A stretch of 64,000 bases of DNA, taken from assembly GCF_900102175.1 (NCBI RefSeq), contig NZ_FNKN01000005.1:19730-83729 (forward strand), in the 5' to 3' direction. Of the stretch, positions 42,515-51,278 are shown one piece after another. The notes under the pieces were generated by a model that was not told the DNA's origin, did not search any database, and saw only the letters and a list, made by a program, of their open reading frames with translations. The first letter of the stretch is position 1. Each line of letters starts with the position of its first letter. The translations under genes were made by a program, and so were the position numbers. The DNA comes from Microbacterium sp. cf332. Its GTDB lineage: Bacteria > Actinomycetota > Actinomycetes > Actinomycetales > Microbacteriaceae.

Positions 42515-42978
42515 GCCTGCGCACGGCGACCCGCGACGATCTCGATGCCATCATGTCGCTCGAGGAGTCGTCCTTCCCGTCCGACGCCTGGAGCCGCACG
42601 GCGATGTCGGCCGAGCTCGCCTCGCCCCACGGCCGCTACCTCGTCGACGTCGAGGACGGGCGCGTCGTGGGATACGGCGGTGTCCGCGCCATCCACGGCG
42701 CCGCGGACGCCGACATCCAGACCATCGCCCTCGACGCCGGGCTGCGGGGCGTCGGTCGCGGCCGTGCGCTGCTGCGCGCGCTCGTCGGCGAGGCGCGCGA
42801 GCGGGGAGCGCGCGAGCTCTTCCTCGAGGTGCGCGCGGACAATCCCGTCGCGCACGGGCTCTACGTCTCGGAGGGCTTCGTCGAGATCGCGCGCCGACCG
42901 CGCTACTACCAGCCCGACGACGTCGACGCCGTCATCATGCAGCTGAACCTGCGCGACGAGGAAGACAACGACCGATGA
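42511..42978 (+). CDS. rimI: Ribosomal protein S18-alanine N-acetyltransferase family protein
   Basis: 155 residues, a single GNAT domain. The acetyl-CoA loop appears as [21 protein letters not shown] (R-x2-G-x-G/A), with [20 protein letters not shown] and [12 protein letters not shown] typical of RimI. It N-acetylates protein N termini, classically S18. Between tsaB and tsaD it is coupled at both ends (GTGA, ATGA). Confidence 0.93.
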   Translation: MSLRTATRDDLDAIMSLEESSFPSDAWSRTAMSAELASPHGRYLVDVEDGRVVGYGGVRAIHGAADADIQTIALDAGLRGVGRGRALLRALVGEARERGARELFLEVRADNPVAHGLYVSEGFVEIARRPRYYQPDDVDAVIMQLNLRDEEDNDR

Positions 42979-44042
42979 CCCGTGCGACCCCTCGCCGCGA
43001 GCCCCTCGTCCTCGGCATCGAGACCAGCTGCGACGAGACCGGCATCGGCATCGTTCGCGGGCGATCACTGCTGTCGAACACCATCGCGAGCTCGATGGCC
43101 GAGCATGCCCGCTACGGCGGGGTGGTCCCCGAGGTCGCGGCGCGGGCGCACCTCGAGGCCCTCCAACCGGCGATCGAGGCGGCGGTGGCCGAGGCGGGCG
43201 TGTCGCTCGACGAGCTCGACGCCGTGGCCGTGACGAGCGGTCCGGGCCTCGCCGGTGCGCTGATGGTGGGGGTGGGGGCCGCGAAGGCCCTCGCGGTCTC
43301 GCTCGGCGCCCCGCTCTACGCCGTGAACCACCTCGTCGGCCACATCGCCGCGGACATCCTGACCGGCGACGACGTCGAGTACCCGACCGTCGCGCTCCTG
43401 GTGAGCGGTGGACACACCTCGCTCCTGCTCGTGCGCGATCTGGTCTCGGACGTCGAGATGCTCGGCGAGACGATGGATGACGCCGCCGGCGAGGCGTTCG
43501 ACAAGATCGCGCGCATCCTCGGACTGCCGTACCCGGGCGGTCCCGAGATCGATCGGGCCGCGGCGGCCGGCGATCCGAACGCCATCCGGTTCCCGCGGGG
43601 ACTCTCCCGCGCCTCCGACATGGCCGCGCACCGCTACGACTTCTCGTTCTCGGGCCTCAAGACCGCCGTGGCCCGGTGGGTGGAGCAGCGCGAGGCCGCG
43701 GGTGAGACGGTACCCGTCGCCGACGTCGCGGCCTCGTTCCGCGAGGCGGTCGTCGACGTCCTCGTCACGAAGGCCCTCGACGCGTGCGCGCAGCACGGTG
43801 TGCCGCGGCTGCTGCTCGGCGGTGGCGTGATCGCGAACCGCCGGCTCCGCGACGTCGCGCTCGAACGTGCCGCCGCCGCGGGCGTCGCCGTGCGCATCCC
43901 GCCTCTCAGCCTGTGCACCGACAACGGCGCCATGATCGCGGCCCTCGCCGCCGAGCTCATCTCGTCGGGCGCCGAGCCCTCCACCCTCGCGTTCGGCGCG
44001 GACTCCACCCTTCCCGTGACCGAGATCCAGGTCCGCGGATGA
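42975..44042 (+). CDS. tsaD: tRNA N6-threonylcarbamoyltransferase TsaD
   Basis: 355 residues. [15 protein letters not shown] opens the ASKHA fold; the metal-binding HxxxH appears as [19 protein letters not shown] (His in RAHLE) and in [21 protein letters not shown] and [13 protein letters not shown] complete the active site. TsaD transfers the threonylcarbamoyl group to A37 of tRNA. The next gene overlaps its stop. Confidence 0.97.
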   Translation: MTRATPRREPLVLGIETSCDETGIGIVRGRSLLSNTIASSMAEHARYGGVVPEVAARAHLEALQPAIEAAVAEAGVSLDELDAVAVTSGPGLAGALMVGVGAAKALAVSLGAPLYAVNHLVGHIAADILTGDDVEYPTVALLVSGGHTSLLLVRDLVSDVEMLGETMDDAAGEAFDKIARILGLPYPGGPEIDRAAAAGDPNAIRFPRGLSRASDMAAHRYDFSFSGLKTAVARWVEQREAAGETVPVADVAASFREAVVDVLVTKALDACAQHGVPRLLLGGGVIANRRLRDVALERAAAAGVAVRIPPLSLCTDNGAMIAALAAELISSGAEPSTLAFGADSTLPVTEIQVRG

Positions 44043-44488
44043 GCGACGACCGCGCCCGCAGCCCGCGCCCGGCGGTGGAGGCGCCCTCCGACGACGTCGT
44101 CGCGGCGCCCGGCGTCACCGCTTTGCCCGGTGAGCATCGCGGCGGGTTCCAGCGCGAGTTCACGCAGCCCACGCCGCTGGCCGTGCCGATCGAGGTCGAG
44201 CGCGAGACTGAGGCGCCCCGGGTGGAATGGGCACCCGCACCCGAGGTGCTGCCCCGATCCGGGGCCTGGGCGCTGGGGCTGTCGATCGTCGCGCTCGTGC
44301 TGTCGTTCTTCGTGGGGTGGGCGGTGCCGCTCGGGATCGCCGCCGTCGTGACGGCCGTCATCGCGCTCCGGCGCCCGTGGGAGAGCAGGACGATCGCCCT
44401 CTGGGCGCTCGCGCTCGGTGTGCTCTCGGTGCTCTACAGCGCGGGGTGGCTCGTCTGGGCGGCCTACCGGGCCGACCTGATCGGCTGA
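44039..44488 (+). CDS. Small membrane protein, DUF4190-like, unknown function
   Basis: 149 residues. The first about 75 are acidic, proline-rich and probably disordered ([16 protein letters not shown]). Three hydrophobic helices follow ([53 protein letters not shown]), the pattern of DUF4190-type proteins. ATG 44039 overlaps the tsaD stop, so it is translated with the t6A genes, but no link in function is known. Confidence 0.7.
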   Translation: MSDDRARSPRPAVEAPSDDVVAAPGVTALPGEHRGGFQREFTQPTPLAVPIEVERETEAPRVEWAPAPEVLPRSGAWALGLSIVALVLSFFVGWAVPLGIAAVVTAVIALRRPWESRTIALWALALGVLSVLYSAGWLVWAAYRADLIG

Positions 44489-44489
44489 T

Positions 44490-45692
44490 TCAGCCGCCGA
44501 CGGTGTCGTCGACCCGGTCGGCGAGCACCGCGACGCGGCGGTCGGCGATCCGCGTGAGGAAGAGGGTGGCCGCGCCCGACCCGGCGAGCGCGAGCTTCTT
44601 GCGGAACTGGGCCGGATCGATGTCGACGCCGCGCTTCTTGATCTCGAGGATGCCGATGCCGGATCGCTTGAGGGCGGCGTCGATGTCGCGGGTCTTGAGC
44701 GGCAGCACCTCCCGGACGCGGAACGTCGCCGCGAACGGGCTCGTGCGGCCGTCGTCGGAGGTCATGTACGCCGTGCCGCCCGCGAGCATGCCGGCATCCA
44801 GCTCGCGCGCCACCTCGCCGATGAGGCGAGCGCGGATCACGGCCCCGTCGGGCTCGTGCAGGTAGGCGCCGAGCTCGCGCGGCGCGGCGTCGTCGGCGTC
44901 AGCCTGCGCCGTCAGCTCGGCGGCGCGGTCTCCGCGCAGGACGAGGGCCGAACGGCCCACGCCGGGGCGCGCGAGCGTCCCGGACCACAGCACCAGCTCG
45001 ATGGTCGACCCGTCGGCGCTGATCCACTGCGCCTCGCCGTGCTCGGGAAGGTCGTCGCGGTCGAAGGCGGGACCGAGCTTGATGCCGGTGGGCATCCGTC
45101 CGGCCAGGTCGAACGCCCAATCGAGCGAGGGTGTGTAGTCGGATGCCGCGACCCGGCGCGTCTCGCCGTGGCCCGAGGTGCGGCGCGCGGGATCGAGCCA
45201 GACCGCGTCGATGCCCGTGAGATCGGTCTCCTCGGCGCGTCCATGACGCACACGAGCCGACGCGCCGAAGGGGGCGAGGTTGTACGCCGCGATCGCGGCG
45301 GTGACCTCGTCCGCGTCGACGGCGAGGACATCGAGCCCGATCCCGGCGAAGCCGAGCGCGTCGCCGCCGATCCCGCAGCCGAGGTCGGCGACGTGCGCGA
45401 TGCCCGCGTCGCGGAACCGTCCGGCGTGACGAGCTGCGACGGCGAGGCGCGTGGCCTGCTCGAGTCCGGCACGCGTGAACAGCATCCGGTCGGCGAACGG
45501 GCCGAACTTCGCCCGTGCGCGCTCGCGCAGGCGGGCCTGGCCGACGACGGCGGAGACGAGATCGGGGGGGAGGCCTTCGCGCCGCAGCCGCGACACCGCT
45601 GCCGCGGCATCCGCCGTCGACGTGATGCGCAGGGCGTCGACGAGACGGAGTCCCTCGGGGGTCAGCAACGCGGAGAGCTCGGCGTGATCCAC
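44490..45692 (-). CDS. THUMP-like domain class I SAM-dependent methyltransferase
   Basis: 400 residues. The SAM-binding motif reads VADLGCGIGGDALGFAG, with DVLAVDADEVTAAIA and the catalytic-type AVWLDPARR (a D/N-PP-like position). The C-terminal THUMP-like module (LEIKKRGVDIDPAQFRKKLAL) is typical of this actinobacterial family, which probably modifies RNA. The target is unknown. Start GTG 45692 is 6 nt from TAGGCT (45704-45699) with no Shine-Dalgarno sequence, another leaderless candidate. It is divergent from groES. Confidence 0.85.
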   Translation of the reverse strand: MDHAELSALLTPEGLRLVDALRITSTADAAAAVSRLRREGLPPDLVSAVVGQARLRERARAKFGPFADRMLFTRAGLEQATRLAVAARHAGRFRDAGIAHVADLGCGIGGDALGFAGIGLDVLAVDADEVTAAIAAYNLAPFGASARVRHGRAEETDLTGIDAVWLDPARRTSGHGETRRVAASDYTPSLDWAFDLAGRMPTGIKLGPAFDRDDLPEHGEAQWISADGSTIELVLWSGTLARPGVGRSALVLRGDRAAELTAQADADDAAPRELGAYLHEPDGAVIRARLIGEVARELDAGMLAGGTAYMTSDDGRTSPFAATFRVREVLPLKTRDIDAALKRSGIGILEIKKRGVDIDPAQFRKKLALAGSGAATLFLTRIADRRVAVLADRVDDTVGG

Positions 45693-45733
45693 CCCGACAG
45701 CCTACGGGCGACACCGCGGGCTCCCTCGCGACG

Positions 45734-45806
45734 TTGGCACTCGCGTTGCGTGAGTGCCAACGTCCCCCTAGACTCGTTGCTGGCACTCTCAGGGTGAGAT
45801 TGCCAA
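45734..45806 (+). promoter_or_regulatory. groES promoter with two CIRCE elements (HrcA operators)
   Basis: TTGGCACTC and GAGTGCCAA with a 9-bp spacer (45734-45760) form a perfect CIRCE inverted repeat. A second, imperfect copy, CTGGCACTC-N9-GATTGCCAA, covers 45780-45806. The promoter TTGCGT (45746-45751), 17 bp, TAGACT (45769-45774) places its -35 in the first CIRCE spacer, so HrcA binding would block RNA polymerase. Confidence 0.92.
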
Positions 45807-45834
45807 CAAGTCTTGTCGAAGAAAGAGGTAGACC

Positions 45835-46131
45835 GTGTCGGTTTCCATCAAGCCGCTCGAGGACCGCATCGTCATCAAGCAGGTCGAGGCCGAGCAGACC
45901 ACTGCGAGTGGTCTGGTCATCCCCGACACCGCCAAGGAGAAGCCCCAGGAGGGCGAGGTCGTGGCCGTCGGTCCCGGCCGCATCGATGACAACGGCAACC
46001 GTGTTCCGCTCGACGTCGCCGTCGGCGACCGCGTGATCTACAGCAAGTACGGCGGAACCGAGGTCAAGTTCGGCGCAGACGAGTTCCTCGTGCTCTCGGC
46101 GCGCGACGTCCTCGCCGTCGTCGTCCGCTGA
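45835..46131 (+). CDS. groES: Co-chaperonin GroES
   Basis: 98 residues, full length. [20 protein letters not shown], the mobile loop [20 protein letters not shown] and [14 protein letters not shown] are standard. GroES caps the GroEL ring during folding. GTG 45835 has AAAGAGGTAG upstream. Control by HrcA is supported by two CIRCE sites. No groEL follows: a strong terminator and rarD are next, so the chaperonin gene must lie elsewhere. Confidence 0.97.
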   Translation: MSVSIKPLEDRIVIKQVEAEQTTASGLVIPDTAKEKPQEGEVVAVGPGRIDDNGNRVPLDVAVGDRVIYSKYGGTEVKFGADEFLVLSARDVLAVVVR

Positions 46132-46144
46132 CGCAGAGCTCTTC

Positions 46145-46183
46145 GACGAAGGCCCGGGTGCGCATCGCATCCGGGCCTTCGTC
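46145..46183 (+). terminator. Terminator after groES
   Basis: GACGAAGGCCCGG (46145-46157) pairs exactly with CCGGGCCTTCGTC (46171-46183), extended inward by GTGC/GCAT to about 17 pairs. It ends the groES transcript 14 bp after its stop codon. Confidence 0.8.
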
Positions 46184-46270
46184 ATACGTCGCGAAAGCGT
46201 TGGCAGTCCGACGACGACCGATGGCAGTCCGCCACGCGCGCTCGTGTCATGACCGTCCTATGCTTGGCTC

Positions 46271-47212
46271 GTGACACCCCTCGACCCCGCCCGTGAACGC
46301 TCGCTCGGCGGGGTCTACGCGTTCTCGGCGTACGTCCTCTGGGGCTTCATGCCCCTCTACTTCCTCACCCTCGCGCCCATGGGCCCGTTCGAGGTCGTGT
46401 CCTGGCGCATCCTGTTCTCGCTCGTCTTCTGCGCGATCCTCCTCACGGTGCTGCGGGCGTGGGGCAAGCTCGTCGCGATCCTGCGCACGCCGCGTCTCGT
46501 CATGTGGACGATCGTCGCCGGCCTGCTGATCTACGTGAACTGGCAGGTGTTTCTCTACAGCACCCTCTCGGGACACGTGATCGAGGGGAGCCTCGGGTAC
46601 TTCATCAACCCGATCGTCACGGTGCTCTTGGGCGTGCTCGTGCTCAAGGAGCGCCTGCGCGTGGCGCAGTGGATCGCGATCGCCATCGCCGCGGTCGCGG
46701 TCGGCGTCATCGTCGTCGGCTACGGGGCGTTCCCGTGGATAGCCCTCACCCTCGCCGCGAGCTTCGGAACCTACGGCCTGGTCAAGAAGCAGATCGGTCC
46801 GTCGGTGGACGCGGTCAGCGGTCTGACGCTCGAGTCGCTCTGGCTCGCTCCCGTCGCGATCGTGCAGGCGATCGTCGTCGCCCTCACGGGCGGGCTGGTG
46901 TTCGGCTCGGTCAGCCCCGCGCACACGCTGCTCGTCACGCTCGCGGGCGTGATCACGGCCGTGCCGCTGCTCTTCTTCGCCGCCGGGGCGCGGCGCAGCA
47001 GCCTGACCGTCATCGGCCTGCTTCAGTTCGTCGCCCCCATCCTGCAGTTCATCACCGGTGCATGGATCCTCGGCGAGCCGATGCCTCTGGAGCGATGGAT
47101 CGGCTTCGGGCTCGTGTGGCTCGCCCTCGTCGTGCTCAGCGTCGACTCGCTGCGCGGCGCCCGCCGCTCGAAGCGCGCGGACGCGGCATCCGACGTCGCG
47201 CCGGTGGTCTGA
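46271..47212 (+). CDS. rarD: EamA-family transporter RarD
   Basis: 313 residues with ten predicted helices. GGVYAFSAYVLWGFMPLYF, PFEVVSWRILFSLVF, EGSLGYFINPIVTVLLGVLVLKERL and GLLQFVAPILQFI are typical RarD blocks. RarD proteins belong to the drug/metabolite superfamily; the substrate is not established. GTG 46271 lies 6 nt after TATGCT, suggesting a leaderless mRNA. It stands alone between groES and the amino-acid binding protein. Confidence 0.9.
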   Translation: MTPLDPARERSLGGVYAFSAYVLWGFMPLYFLTLAPMGPFEVVSWRILFSLVFCAILLTVLRAWGKLVAILRTPRLVMWTIVAGLLIYVNWQVFLYSTLSGHVIEGSLGYFINPIVTVLLGVLVLKERLRVAQWIAIAIAAVAVGVIVVGYGAFPWIALTLAASFGTYGLVKKQIGPSVDAVSGLTLESLWLAPVAIVQAIVVALTGGLVFGSVSPAHTLLVTLAGVITAVPLLFFAAGARRSSLTVIGLLQFVAPILQFITGAWILGEPMPLERWIGFGLVWLALVVLSVDSLRGARRSKRADAASDVAPVV

Positions 47213-47280
47213 TCGCTGGCACCGGTACCACCCGCGGAATTCCGGGGTTCGCGGACACGGGCAGATAACGATTGGGTCGC

Positions 47281-47307
47281 GTAACAGACCGTTAACACAT
47301 CGCAACA
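47281..47307 (+). promoter_or_regulatory. GlnR-like operator upstream of the Liv-type binding protein
   Basis: GTAAC-N6-TTAAC-N6-CAACA with 11-bp periodicity resembles the actinobacterial GlnR box (gTnAC-N6-GaAAC). A similar GTAAC-N6-GCAAC stands before livH. A TAGGTT -10 (47329-47334) lies downstream. Confidence 0.4.
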
Positions 47308-47387
47308 TCGCCGACGCGAGAGCGCCACTAGGTTTGACCCAACCTCGCGGGGCTTCGGTGCCGCGTTCCGACTCATCAAGGAGCACA

Positions 47388-48749
47388 ATGGGCGTTCTCA
47401 CCCGTTCCCGCACCGCGAAGGTCCTCGGCGGTATCGCCGTGATCGGCGCGAGTGCCCTCGTCCTGGCCGGCTGTGCCGGCGGAAGCGAACCCGCCGCCTC
47501 GGGAGACGCCGGCGGCGACAGTGCGGCGGCCGACTTCCCGATCGACTGCGACGCAGCGGCGCCCGCGTCCTACACGCCGGAGTACACCTCGACCTCGACC
47601 GGTCCGGGCACCGACCTGACCTACACGATCGGTACGGCCCTGCCCGTCACCGGCAACCTCGCCTTCCTCGGCCCGCCCGAGATCTCGGCCACCGAGTTCG
47701 CCGCGTCGGAGATCAACGCCGCGGGCAAGGGCATCACGATCGACCTGAAGCAGGGCGACTCGGGCGACACCGACAACAAGGCGTACGAGACCGAGATCCC
47801 GCGTCTGCTGGGCGAAGGCGCCACGGCGATCATCGGCGCGGCCTCCTCGGGCACGTCCCTGCAGTTCATCGACCAGGTCATCGCGGCCGACGCCATCCAG
47901 TTCTCGCCGGCCAACACGTCGGCCGCCTTCACGGGATACGAGGACAAGGGCCTGTACTGGCGCACCGCCCCCTCGGACGTGCTCCAGGGCGAGGTGCTCG
48001 GTAACCTCATCGGCGCCGACGGCAACGAGACGCTCGGCATGATCGTCCTGAACGACGCCTACGGCACCGGTCTCGCGTGCTTCACGAAGGCCGCGTTCGA
48101 GGCCGCCGGCGGCGAGGTCGTCGCGACCTCGCTGTACAACACCGGTGACACGAACTTCTCGGCCCAGGTCGAGGACGTGCTCGCGGCCGGTCCCGACGCG
48201 ATCGCCCTGATCACCTTCGAAGAGGTCAAGACGATCATCCCCGAGCTGATCGGCGCCGAGTTCCCGGCCGACAAGATGTACTTCGTCGACGGCAACCTCG
48301 CCAACTTCTCGGAGGACTTCGACCCGGGCACGCTGGCCGGCGCCAAGGGCACCTACCCGGCCGTCGACCCCTCGACGATCAGCTCGTTCCGCGACAGCCT
48401 CCAGGCGTACTGGACCGGTGCCGGCAACGCCGAGCTCGCCGACTACACGTACGCTCCCGAGTCTTACGACGCAGTCGTCCTGCTCGCCCTCGCGGCGCTT
48501 CAGGCCGGCTCGACGGCGGGCCCGGACGTCGCAGCGAACCTGCAGTCCGTCTCGGGCGGCACGGGCGAGGGCACGAAGTGCACGACGTTCGCCGAGTGCG
48601 CCGACCTGATCATCGCCGGTGAGGCCGCCGACTACGACGGCGTCTCGGGCCCGATCACCTTCGACGAGGTCGGCGACCCGACCGAGGCGTCGATCGGTGT
48701 CTTCGAGTACGGCGACGACAACAACTACGAGTTCCTCCGCGTCGGCTGA
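47388..48749 (+). CDS. Branched-chain amino-acid ABC transporter substrate-binding lipoprotein
   Basis: 453 residues. A lipoprotein signal with lipobox LAGC (VLAGCAGGS) places it on the outer membrane face, tethered by lipid. The Leu/Ile/Val-binding fold follows: YTIGTALPVTGNLAFLG, SGDTDNKAYETEIPRLL and GAASSGTSLQFI. ATG 47388 has AAGGAG upstream. It belongs with livHMGF on the opposite strand 1-6 kb away. The ligand could also be a related amide. A strong terminator follows. Confidence 0.92.
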   Translation: MGVLTRSRTAKVLGGIAVIGASALVLAGCAGGSEPAASGDAGGDSAAADFPIDCDAAAPASYTPEYTSTSTGPGTDLTYTIGTALPVTGNLAFLGPPEISATEFAASEINAAGKGITIDLKQGDSGDTDNKAYETEIPRLLGEGATAIIGAASSGTSLQFIDQVIAADAIQFSPANTSAAFTGYEDKGLYWRTAPSDVLQGEVLGNLIGADGNETLGMIVLNDAYGTGLACFTKAAFEAAGGEVVATSLYNTGDTNFSAQVEDVLAAGPDAIALITFEEVKTIIPELIGAEFPADKMYFVDGNLANFSEDFDPGTLAGAKGTYPAVDPSTISSFRDSLQAYWTGAGNAELADYTYAPESYDAVVLLALAALQAGSTAGPDVAANLQSVSGGTGEGTKCTTFAECADLIIAGEAADYDGVSGPITFDEVGDPTEASIGVFEYGDDNNYEFLRVG

Positions 48750-48757
48750 CCCCGCGC

Positions 48758-48794
48758 ACGAAGGGCCCCGGTCATCTCGACCGGGGCCCTTCGT
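48758..48794 (+). terminator. Terminator after the binding-protein gene
   Basis: ACGAAGGGCCCCGGT (48758-48772) pairs exactly with ACCGGGGCCCTTCGT (48780-48794), loop 7 nt. Confidence 0.82.
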
Positions 48795-48866
48795 CGTGTG
48801 CCCGCCGGGCGGAGCGAGGGTCGGTTGGCGCGTGCAGCCGCATCCCGGGGTGTGATGGGGCACCTG

Positions 48867-48878
48867 CTGCCAGGCGAA
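48867..48878 (+). repeat. 12-bp copy of a palindrome arm flanking the DUF559 remnant
   Basis: CTGCCAGGCGAA here is identical to 49495-49506 in the 59-bp palindrome on the other side of the remnant, in direct orientation. Confidence 0.55.
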
Positions 48879-48947
48879 AGAGCGGGGCCAGGGCATCGCG
48901 GCGTCGGTCGGCGGTTGTGGCCCACGCCCTCGGGCGAGCGCGCCCCG

Positions 48948-49318
48948 TCAGCGGGCGGAGGACCACCCGCCTCGCCGCAGCGCGTCGCGCACCATCGGCA
49001 CGGCGAGCGGGTGAGGGTGCCGGATGTGCGCCGAGGTCAGCCGCACGACCTCGAACCCCAGCGCGGCATACGCCCTGTGCTTCTCGATGTCGCGCGCCCA
49101 CTGACTCCGCGACGTGCGATGGTGGTCGCTTTCGACCTCGGCGATGACGCCGTGCTCGGGCCAGACGGCATCCGCGATGCCCGCCAACCGCCCGCCGGGA
49201 TCCCGGACCTCGCGGTCGAGGAGGGGCTCCGGCAGCCCCGCCTGTGTCAGGACGACGCGGTGGCGCACGAGAACGCCTCGCCGAGCGATGCGGGGAGGGG
49301 CTCCGGGCGTCGCGGCAT
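48948..49318 (-). pseudogene. DUF559-family endonuclease-like gene, internally deleted remnant
   Basis: ATG 49318 begins MPRRPEPLPASLGEAFS, a start typical of AbiEi-antitoxin/DUF559 proteins. The frame then slips by one base near 49267, and the reading continues as a C-terminal DUF559 domain of about 105 residues (LLDREVRDPGGRLAGIADAVW, AEVESDHHRTSRSQWARDIEKH, GFEVVRLT). The middle about 150 residues of the family are missing. The DUF559 part keeps the Asp and Glu of the nuclease-like core. An intact relative lies at 55,396. The C-terminal frame could in principle start on its own at GTG 49268. Confidence 0.65.
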
Positions 49319-49447
49319 CCCTCGATCATGCCGACGGTGCTCCGCAGCGCAGACGGCAGCCTCTCGACCTGCGCGCAGCTCGTCGCTCTTCCCCGCGGGG
49401 GAGGAGCCCCCCCCCGCTGCGTGCCGCGCCTCATCCCGGAAAAGCAG

Positions 49448-49506
49448 TTCGCCTGGCAGTTCCCGCCCCCTCCGTGAGAGAGAGGCGGCGAGAACTGCCA
49501 GGCGAA
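49448..49506. repeat. 59-bp palindromic element with 15-bp arms and 29-nt loop
   Basis: TTCGCCTGGCAGTTC (49448-49462) is exactly complementary to GAACTGCCAGGCGAA (49492-49506). It follows livF on the minus strand and may terminate it. Its total length, arm length and loop length are identical to those of the palindrome at 55,306, although the sequences differ. Confidence 0.7.
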
Positions 49507-49542
49507 GAGGCACGAACCCCGGCCCTGGCCGAGCCAGAGGGC

Positions 49543-50265
49543 TCAGGTGCCGAGGGTGCCGAGGTAGAGGCCGATGACCTTGGGATCGTTCAGCAGTTCG
49601 CGGCCCGTACCCGTGTAGGCGTCTCGGCCCTGGTCGAGGACGTAGCCGCGGTCGCAGATCTGCAGGCAGCGCCGTGCGTTCTGCTCGACCATGATCGTGG
49701 TGACCCCGGCCTTGTTGATCTCGGACACCCGCAGGAAGGCCTCGTCCTGACGCGACGGCGACAGACCCGCGGACGGCTCGTCGAGGAGCAGGACGTACGG
49801 GTCCATCATGAGCGCGCGGCCCATGGCGACCATCTGACGCTCGCCACCCGACAGCGAGCCCGCCCGCTGCTGCAGGCGCTTGGCGAGGTCGGGGAAGATC
49901 GACGTGACGAAGTCGGTGCGCTCGGCGACCACCTTCGGGCGCTGGTACGCCCCCATCTGCAGGTTCTCGGCGATCGTCAGGCTCGGGAAGACGTTGTTCG
50001 TCTGCGGCACGAAGCCGACGCCTTTCGAGACGAGCTTGTTGGCGCGCAGGCCCGTGATCTCCTCGCCGTTGAGCTTCACCGAGCCCGAACGGACCTTGAC
50101 CTGTCCGAAGATGGCCTTGAGCATCGTGGACTTGCCGGCACCGTTCGGGCCGATGATGCCGACCAGCTCGCCCGGAGCAGCGGTGAGGTTCGCCCCGTTG
50201 AGGATGTTGACACCGGGCAGGTAGCCCGCGTGGACGTCGGACAGCTCGACGACGTTCTCGGTCAC
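49543..50265 (-). CDS. livF: Branched-chain amino-acid ABC transporter ATP-binding protein LivF
   Basis: 240 residues. Walker A GIIGPNGAGKSTMLKAIFG, Q-loop region GFVPQTNNVFPSLTIAENL, signature LSGGERQMVAMGRALM, Walker B YVLLLDEPSAGLSP and the switch His equivalent in TTIMVEQNARRCL are present. The NVFPSLTIAENLQMG sequence is characteristic of LivF. It pairs with LivG as the ATPase dimer. GTG 50265 overlaps livG by 4 bp (GTGA). Confidence 0.95.
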   Translation of the reverse strand: MTENVVELSDVHAGYLPGVNILNGANLTAAPGELVGIIGPNGAGKSTMLKAIFGQVKVRSGSVKLNGEEITGLRANKLVSKGVGFVPQTNNVFPSLTIAENLQMGAYQRPKVVAERTDFVTSIFPDLAKRLQQRAGSLSGGERQMVAMGRALMMDPYVLLLDEPSAGLSPSRQDEAFLRVSEINKAGVTTIMVEQNARRCLQICDRGYVLDQGRDAYTGTGRELLNDPKVIGLYLGTLGT

Positions 50266-51278
50266 TTGCGGTCCCCATCCTTCTCGGCGTCCGGAGCGCC
50301 GGCGGCATCCGTCGGCGCCTCGTCGATCGCCTGGTCGAGCTCGTGCACCGTCTCGAGGAGCTCCTCCGCCTCCGGCGGCAGCTCACCGGCGTGACGGCCC
50401 GTCACGACGCCGAGGTCGACGTCCTGGTGGGCGCCGAGGTACGCGTCGATGACGGCGGGATTCTGCATCACGGTGTCGGGCGGTCCCTCGGCGACGACGC
50501 GTCCCTCGGCCATCACGACGACCCAGTCGGCGATGTGCCGGACCATGTGCATGTCGTGCTCGACGAAGACGACGGTCATCCCGAGGTCCTTCAGGTCGAG
50601 GATGTGGTCGAGCAGCGACTGCGTCAGCGCGGGGTTCACACCGGCCATCGGCTCGTCGAGCATGACGAGGACGGGGTCGCTCATGAGTGCTCGCGCCATC
50701 TCGAGCAGCTTCCGCTGCCCGCCCGAGAGCGAGGCGGCGAAGTCCTTCTCCTTCGTGTCGAGCTTGAAGCGTGCGAGCAGCCCGCGGGCCTTCTCCTCGA
50801 TCGCGGTCTCCTGCTTGCGCCACAGGAAGGGCAGGATGCCGGCGAAGATGCCCTCACCGGTCTGCTTCGGAGCGCCGAGCTTCATGTTCTCGAGCACCGT
50901 GAGCAGACCGAGCGACTTGGTCAGCTGGAACGTGCGGACCTGCCCCATGCGTGCCGCCTTGAAGGCGGGGATGCCGGCCAGGTTCTTGCCGTCGAACGAC
51001 CACGAGCCCGAGTTGGGCTTGTCGAAGCCCGTCAGCAGGTTGAACAGCGTGGTCTTGCCGGCGCCGTTGGGTCCGATGAGCGCCGTGATGGCGCCGCGGG
51101 GGATCTCGAGGTGCTCGACGTCCACGGCGGTCAGACCGCCGAAGATGCGCTTGACCCCGTCGGCGACGATGATCGGGTCGTTCTTCGCGACGCCGGGGCG
51201 GACCTCGCCGCTGCCGTCGTCTTTGTGCAGGCCGGTCGCCTTGGGGCGCGGGGTGGGGGGAACGACGTCAGCGGACAA
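50262..51278 (-). CDS. livG: Branched-chain amino-acid ABC transporter ATP-binding protein LivG
   Basis: 338 residues, longer than the usual about 255. Extra length lies at both ends: about 35 N-terminal residues and an acidic C-terminal tail (GELPPEAEELLETVHELDQA). The ATPase core has ALIGPNGAGKTTLFNLLTGF, VRTFQLTKSLGLLTVLENM (LivG signature), LSGGQRKLLEMARALM and VMLDEPMAGVNP. Start TTG 51278 is supported by AAGGAG 7 nt upstream and overlaps livM by 11 bp. Confidence 0.94.
   Translation of the reverse strand: MSADVVPPTPRPKATGLHKDDGSGEVRPGVAKNDPIIVADGVKRIFGGLTAVDVEHLEIPRGAITALIGPNGAGKTTLFNLLTGFDKPNSGSWSFDGKNLAGIPAFKAARMGQVRTFQLTKSLGLLTVLENMKLGAPKQTGEGIFAGILPFLWRKQETAIEEKARGLLARFKLDTKEKDFAASLSGGQRKLLEMARALMSDPVLVMLDEPMAGVNPALTQSLLDHILDLKDLGMTVVFVEHDMHMVRHIADWVVVMAEGRVVAEGPPDTVMQNPAVIDAYLGAHQDVDLGVVTGRHAGELPPEAEELLETVHELDQAIDEAPTDAAGAPDAEKDGDRK

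Noticed and set aside
51241..51246. TTGGGG on the plus strand inside livG
   Set aside because: It is within a coding region and antisense to the gene; expected by chance at this GC content.
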